Shown here piece after piece: positions 61,396 to 64,000 of a DNA stretch of 64,000 nt (its first letter is position 1; the number at the start of each line of letters is the position of its first letter). Both the position numbers and the translations under genes were made by a program. A model generated the notes under the pieces. The model was given only the letters and a program-made list of their open reading frames with translations, ran no database searches and had not been told where the DNA came from. Source of the stretch: an uncultured Acetatifactor sp. (GTDB lineage Bacteria; Bacillota; Clostridia; Lachnospirales; Lachnospiraceae); NCBI GenBank assembly GCA_910585805.1, contig CAJUFB010000012.1:20856-84855 (forward strand). Direction: 5' to 3'.

Positions 61396-62968
61396 GCTGT
61401 TCCTCCGGTCCCGCATAATACACGGACTGAAGCGGGGTGATCCACGCCGTTTTCTTCTTATATCCTGTATAATCGATTTCTTCCAGAACGCAGAATTCCT
61501 GAAACAGCTCTTCCACAAAACGCTTGAACCTGTCAAAATTTTCCTTTCCCACAGGTCCTAAACCATGTGCGAAAATACTGTTATTGCGCAGATACACCAT
61601 TGCTCTGATCCTTTTCAGTTTGTCCGTCTGGCTTCCGCCTCCCGCACTGCTGATATCATCGTCCAAGGCCGCCAATATCATGAACCCATCCAGAAGCGAT
61701 ACCTGTTCTGCCAGATAAACGCTGCCGTTTTTGCCGAACACTTTGGCCTTTATGTCCCCATAACGTTCTTTTATGATTCCCAGAAGTTCCCTGGAATTCA
61801 GACCGCTCCATTCCGGATGCTTTTCCCTGTCCGGCCTGAGCTGCAGATAGTCCATTTTCGATACGAACAAGTGATATTTCGCAAGTCTTCGCTGCTCTAT
61901 CATCTCCAGCAGACGGTATAAAAGCAGAGTTGCCATATCATATTTTTCCTGGGCTTCACGGATTGCCGCATTTTGAAGCATGGTGAACATCAGCGGAATC
62001 ATATGCCTGGCGCTGGTCAGAATCTGCATCTGCTTTTTATCCCGGATCAAAGCCGACAGTTCACTGAGCGGTTCCAGTATCCGCTCCTGCTCCTCCAGAA
62101 TATCAACCATGTCCATCATCAGAAAATGACCATGCATCCGCCTGTCTCTTTTCAGTTCTTTATTCAGTTTTGTAATGTACGCATAGGCTTTCGGAAAGTC
62201 GAGCGCGTCCCACATCTCGTACACATTGGCAAGCAAATAGACGAAGTTCAGCTGCTGCCTGATATTCGGATCAGGTATGCTTTCCTTCAGTTCAACCAGC
62301 TTCTCCCTGGCACCGGAATAATTATATTTTGAGAAAAGGGTAAATGCCTTTTCAATCTCTAAATCGCCGAAAACTTCCAGGGGATTGGTGATAAAAAACA
62401 ATGTCTCGGAACCTGGCCTGGGTTTCCGAAAATGCGGCAGATATTCATTGCTTCCCACATAAAGCAGCTGAACATTGATCATGGCCCCGGCCATGGCGGC
62501 GGCAGCGGACATGGCTTTGGTTCCCCCGGTAAAATCGATGTACAGCTTCTGCGGCTGTCCCCAGGCCAGAAATGCCCGCTTAATTTCCATATAGATATCG
62601 CTGGGATCCGTCTCACTGACAATTGTCTTCTGGTAATTTCCCGCTTCCAGCTCGCAGTATTTCACGATTTTCTCCAGATATTTTTCTGTTTCCCTGGTAC
62701 ACAGAAAGAGCAGTTTCTCCGGCCTGAGCAGTCTGATATTCAAAACCAGAGGCTCATAAGAAGTTCCTACCGATAAAATCAGGTATTCCACTTTTTCGTA
62801 TACTTTACAGCTGTTTCTGGTGACGAAATCTTCCTCGATCAGCTTCATCAGTTTTTTCTCATAAAACAGTTCGGCAGCTTCTCTCTGTTTCAGTGTTTTC
62901 CGCTCCAGCTGCATCCACTTTTCAGTCATGGCATCCAGAGAGTTTTCCTTTGTTCTTTTTTCGTTCAT
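61376..62968 (-). CDS. CARF-HEPN protein, TIGR02710 group (effector C)
   Basis: 530 residues. After about 60 N-terminal residues the CARF domain starts (YLILSVGTSYEPLVLNIRLL, KLLFLCTRETEKYLEK) with YIDFTGGTKAMSAAAAM, the signature of the TIGR02710 CRISPR-associated family. The middle is helical, TPR-like. The C-terminus holds RNNSIFAH, an R-x6-H HEPN RNase motif about 62 residues from the end. It is unlike effectors A and B, giving the locus a third putative cyclic-oligoadenylate sensor. It overlaps the cas1 fragment, so both were one operon with the adaptation genes. Confidence 0.88.
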   Translation of the reverse strand: MNEKRTKENSLDAMTEKWMQLERKTLKQREAAELFYEKKLMKLIEEDFVTRNSCKVYEKVEYLILSVGTSYEPLVLNIRLLRPEKLLFLCTRETEKYLEKIVKYCELEAGNYQKTIVSETDPSDIYMEIKRAFLAWGQPQKLYIDFTGGTKAMSAAAAMAGAMINVQLLYVGSNEYLPHFRKPRPGSETLFFITNPLEVFGDLEIEKAFTLFSKYNYSGAREKLVELKESIPDPNIRQQLNFVYLLANVYEMWDALDFPKAYAYITKLNKELKRDRRMHGHFLMMDMVDILEEQERILEPLSELSALIRDKKQMQILTSARHMIPLMFTMLQNAAIREAQEKYDMATLLLYRLLEMIEQRRLAKYHLFVSKMDYLQLRPDREKHPEWSGLNSRELLGIIKERYGDIKAKVFGKNGSVYLAEQVSLLDGFMILAALDDDISSAGGGSQTDKLKRIRAMVYLRNNSIFAHGLGPVGKENFDRFKRFVEELFQEFCVLEEIDYTGYKKKTAWITPLQSVYYAGPEEQHVSTVH

Positions 62969-63099
62969 ATGTTTCCCTTCTTTCGCATTTTACTGAATGC
63001 TGATAATGACGGTCTTCCGGCGCTTAAAAACGCCTCTGGGGCCGGCTTATCCAAGATTGGTTTAACGATACCGTAAAAGAACTAATTTTTCCAGTAATG

Positions 63100-63627
63100 T
63101 TATGTGGTTATTGCAATGAAAGAATTTGGAATGTTTTTTATCTGCATGAATTGTTTTTGAAAAGTGGAAAAGCATTGCTTTATAAGTTCCGAAATCGGAT
63201 ACAGGGGGAACTCAAACAGGCTGAGGGCCTGATGCCAGAATCGGCGGTAGCGCAAAATGATAGAGCGTATATTATTTTCGTCTATGGAAAGATTCGAGGA
63301 GAGGATTTCGGTATAACCTGCTTTTTGCTTGTAAGAATGAATAACAGCAACCTGTTCTTTCAGGGAAATCTGCGAATAAGGAACGATAGACGACAGAAGA
63401 ATTGCATGGGTATGTCCGCAGAGAGTACATTTCACACGACAGATACGAAGCCGAAACTCTCCATCCGGTGCTTTAACTGTCCGTTCATAACTCCCGTGAT
63501 GGATCAGACCGCCAATATGGCCACAGGGACATTGAATATCCGAAAGCTTCAGCGAGGCAATGATATCGTCATAGGATTTTTGTGATATGGTGTGGGAAGC
63601 TATGTTAGGAATTTCTATAGTTATCAT
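63100..63627 (-). CDS. Zinc-ribbon protein, DUF6431-like, mobile-element-associated
   Basis: 175 residues with CXC...CXXC-type cysteines: QCPCGHIGGLIHHGSYERTV and VKCTLCGHTHAILLSSIVPY, then a helical domain with a recognition-like helix (YTEILSSNLSIDENNIRSII). The zinc ribbon plus helix-turn-helix layout matches DUF6431 and the N-terminal region of ISL3-type transposases. No DDE catalytic part follows. It lies upstream of the CRISPR effector gene C on the same strand and may be a remnant or a regulator from a mobile element. Confidence 0.6.
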   Translation of the reverse strand: MITIEIPNIASHTISQKSYDDIIASLKLSDIQCPCGHIGGLIHHGSYERTVKAPDGEFRLRICRVKCTLCGHTHAILLSSIVPYSQISLKEQVAVIHSYKQKAGYTEILSSNLSIDENNIRSIILRYRRFWHQALSLFEFPLYPISELIKQCFSTFQKQFMQIKNIPNSFIAITT

Positions 63628-63680
63628 TTATTAATCCTGTGTTTAAAAATTTGAGTCCATGATTACAATGGGTCTTTATT

Positions 63681-63891
63681 GTGTAATGCCTTACAACGGG
63701 TCTTTATTGTGTAATGCCTTACAACGGGTCTCTCCCATTTCTACGTAAGAAAAGGGCAAGAGATGCCAGAAATAGTGTATGTGCCAATGCCCTAAAACGG
63801 GCTTCCCTCATTTCTACAATTGCAATTTGTGCAGCGTAAGAGTTACAACATACAGTGTCAATGCCCTAAAACGGGCTTCCCTCATTTCTAC
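63681..63891 (-). CRISPR. CRISPR array 4: degenerate, about 4 repeats
   Basis: Repeats at 63681 (28 bp, truncated, directly abutting the next with no spacer), 63709 (36 bp), 63781 and 63855 (37 bp each); two spacers of 36 and 37 bp. The two right repeats share the core TAAAACGGGCTTCCC, a fourth variant, while the left ones read TTACAACGGGTCTC. The left end has decayed through truncation and spacer loss. Confidence 0.92.
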
Positions 63892-63919
63892 TGATAAATT
63901 ACCCGTAGTTCCCGCTATA

Positions 63920-63985
63920 TAATTCCTTCTACAATGAAAACAGTTTACGAAGCCCCATAAACACTGATAGAGTCTTTCAATACAA
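63920..63985 (-). promoter_or_regulatory. Truncated leader remnant of CRISPR array 4
   Basis: After one more spacer-like stretch, TTCTAC (63933-63938) looks like the end of a worn repeat. CCCCATAAACACTG and then TTTCAATACAAT match the two ends of the leaders of arrays 1-3, but the roughly 100 bp between them, with the TATAAT box and CAGAATATTCTG, is missing. Confidence 0.55.
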
Positions 63986-64000
63986 TCAAAAATTTGTGTA

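Overview
The window looks like the chromosome of a gut-type Lachnospiraceae (Clostridia). I infer this from the purine-rich AGGAGG ribosome binding sites, the LplB/LplC/AraC-sensor carbohydrate uptake operon with a family 11 rhamnogalacturonan lyase, a Lsa/CplR-like ABC-F protein, and several protein families common in that family (DUF4832, DUF2304, DUF1848, PF06541). Most genes are on the minus strand. No tRNA or rRNA gene was seen. The DNA is unusually rich in short tandem repeats (25, 28, 29, 60 and 107 bp periods), both between genes and as in-frame insertions inside proteins.

Region 1 (1-18.8 kb) is a cell-surface polysaccharide locus. It holds the start of a polysaccharide pyruvyl transferase, a GT2 enzyme with repeat insertions, two convergent DUF4832 paralogues, a dolichol-phosphate-mannose-synthase-like GT2, a GT4, a DUF2304 membrane protein, and then a Gram-positive Pel-type operon. 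In transcription order that operon is pelD (fused to an SDR epimerase-like domain), a pelE-like gene, a large membrane protein, a DUF2194 protein, pelF and pelG. A good sigma-A-type promoter lies about 200 nt upstream of pelD. The PelD part keeps an RxxD c-di-GMP-binding motif in a dead GGDEF domain, so c-di-GMP control of export is likely.

Region 2 (18.8-38.7 kb) is housekeeping and accessory: asnS with an FKBP-type lipoprotein, a small membrane protein, a GH35 remnant, a PD-(D/E)XK (Rpn-like) protein, an ABC-F resistance gene behind a structured leader with a tiny upstream ORF, a P-loop kinase-like protein, a PF06541 membrane protein, then the solute-binding protein/permease/AraC-sensor operon with a rhamnogalacturonan lyase, and a DUF1848 protein.

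Region 3 (38.9-64.0 kb) is a type III-D CRISPR-Cas island, interrupted by a BlaI/BlaR-type pair, a MATE transporter, a coiled-coil protein and an ISAs1 remnant. The interference operon runs right to left: two CARF-HEPN ribonucleases (TM1812/Csx1 group), an HD-less Cas10 with an AGDD cyclase motif, Cas7, Csx10, a Cas7-Cas7 fusion, Csx19, a TIGR03986 RAMP with a long Gly/Asn/Arg-rich tail, and a small Csx15/Csx20-like protein. Upstream lie a third CARF-HEPN protein (TIGR02710 group) and a wrecked adaptation module, in which the first ~80 codons of cas1 are joined out of frame to the second half of a reverse transcriptase that is fused to an archaeo-eukaryotic primase. Four CRISPR arrays are present. 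Each has its own repeat variant, three share a nearly identical leader with a consensus promoter, and the fourth is degenerate with a truncated leader. No cas6, no cas2 and no intact cas1 is present in the window.

How the parts may work together: crRNAs from the arrays guide the III-D complex, Cas10 makes cyclic oligoadenylate, and three CARF-HEPN RNases respond, possibly reset by the small Csx15/20-like protein. The system appears able to interfere but unlikely to acquire spacers on its own.
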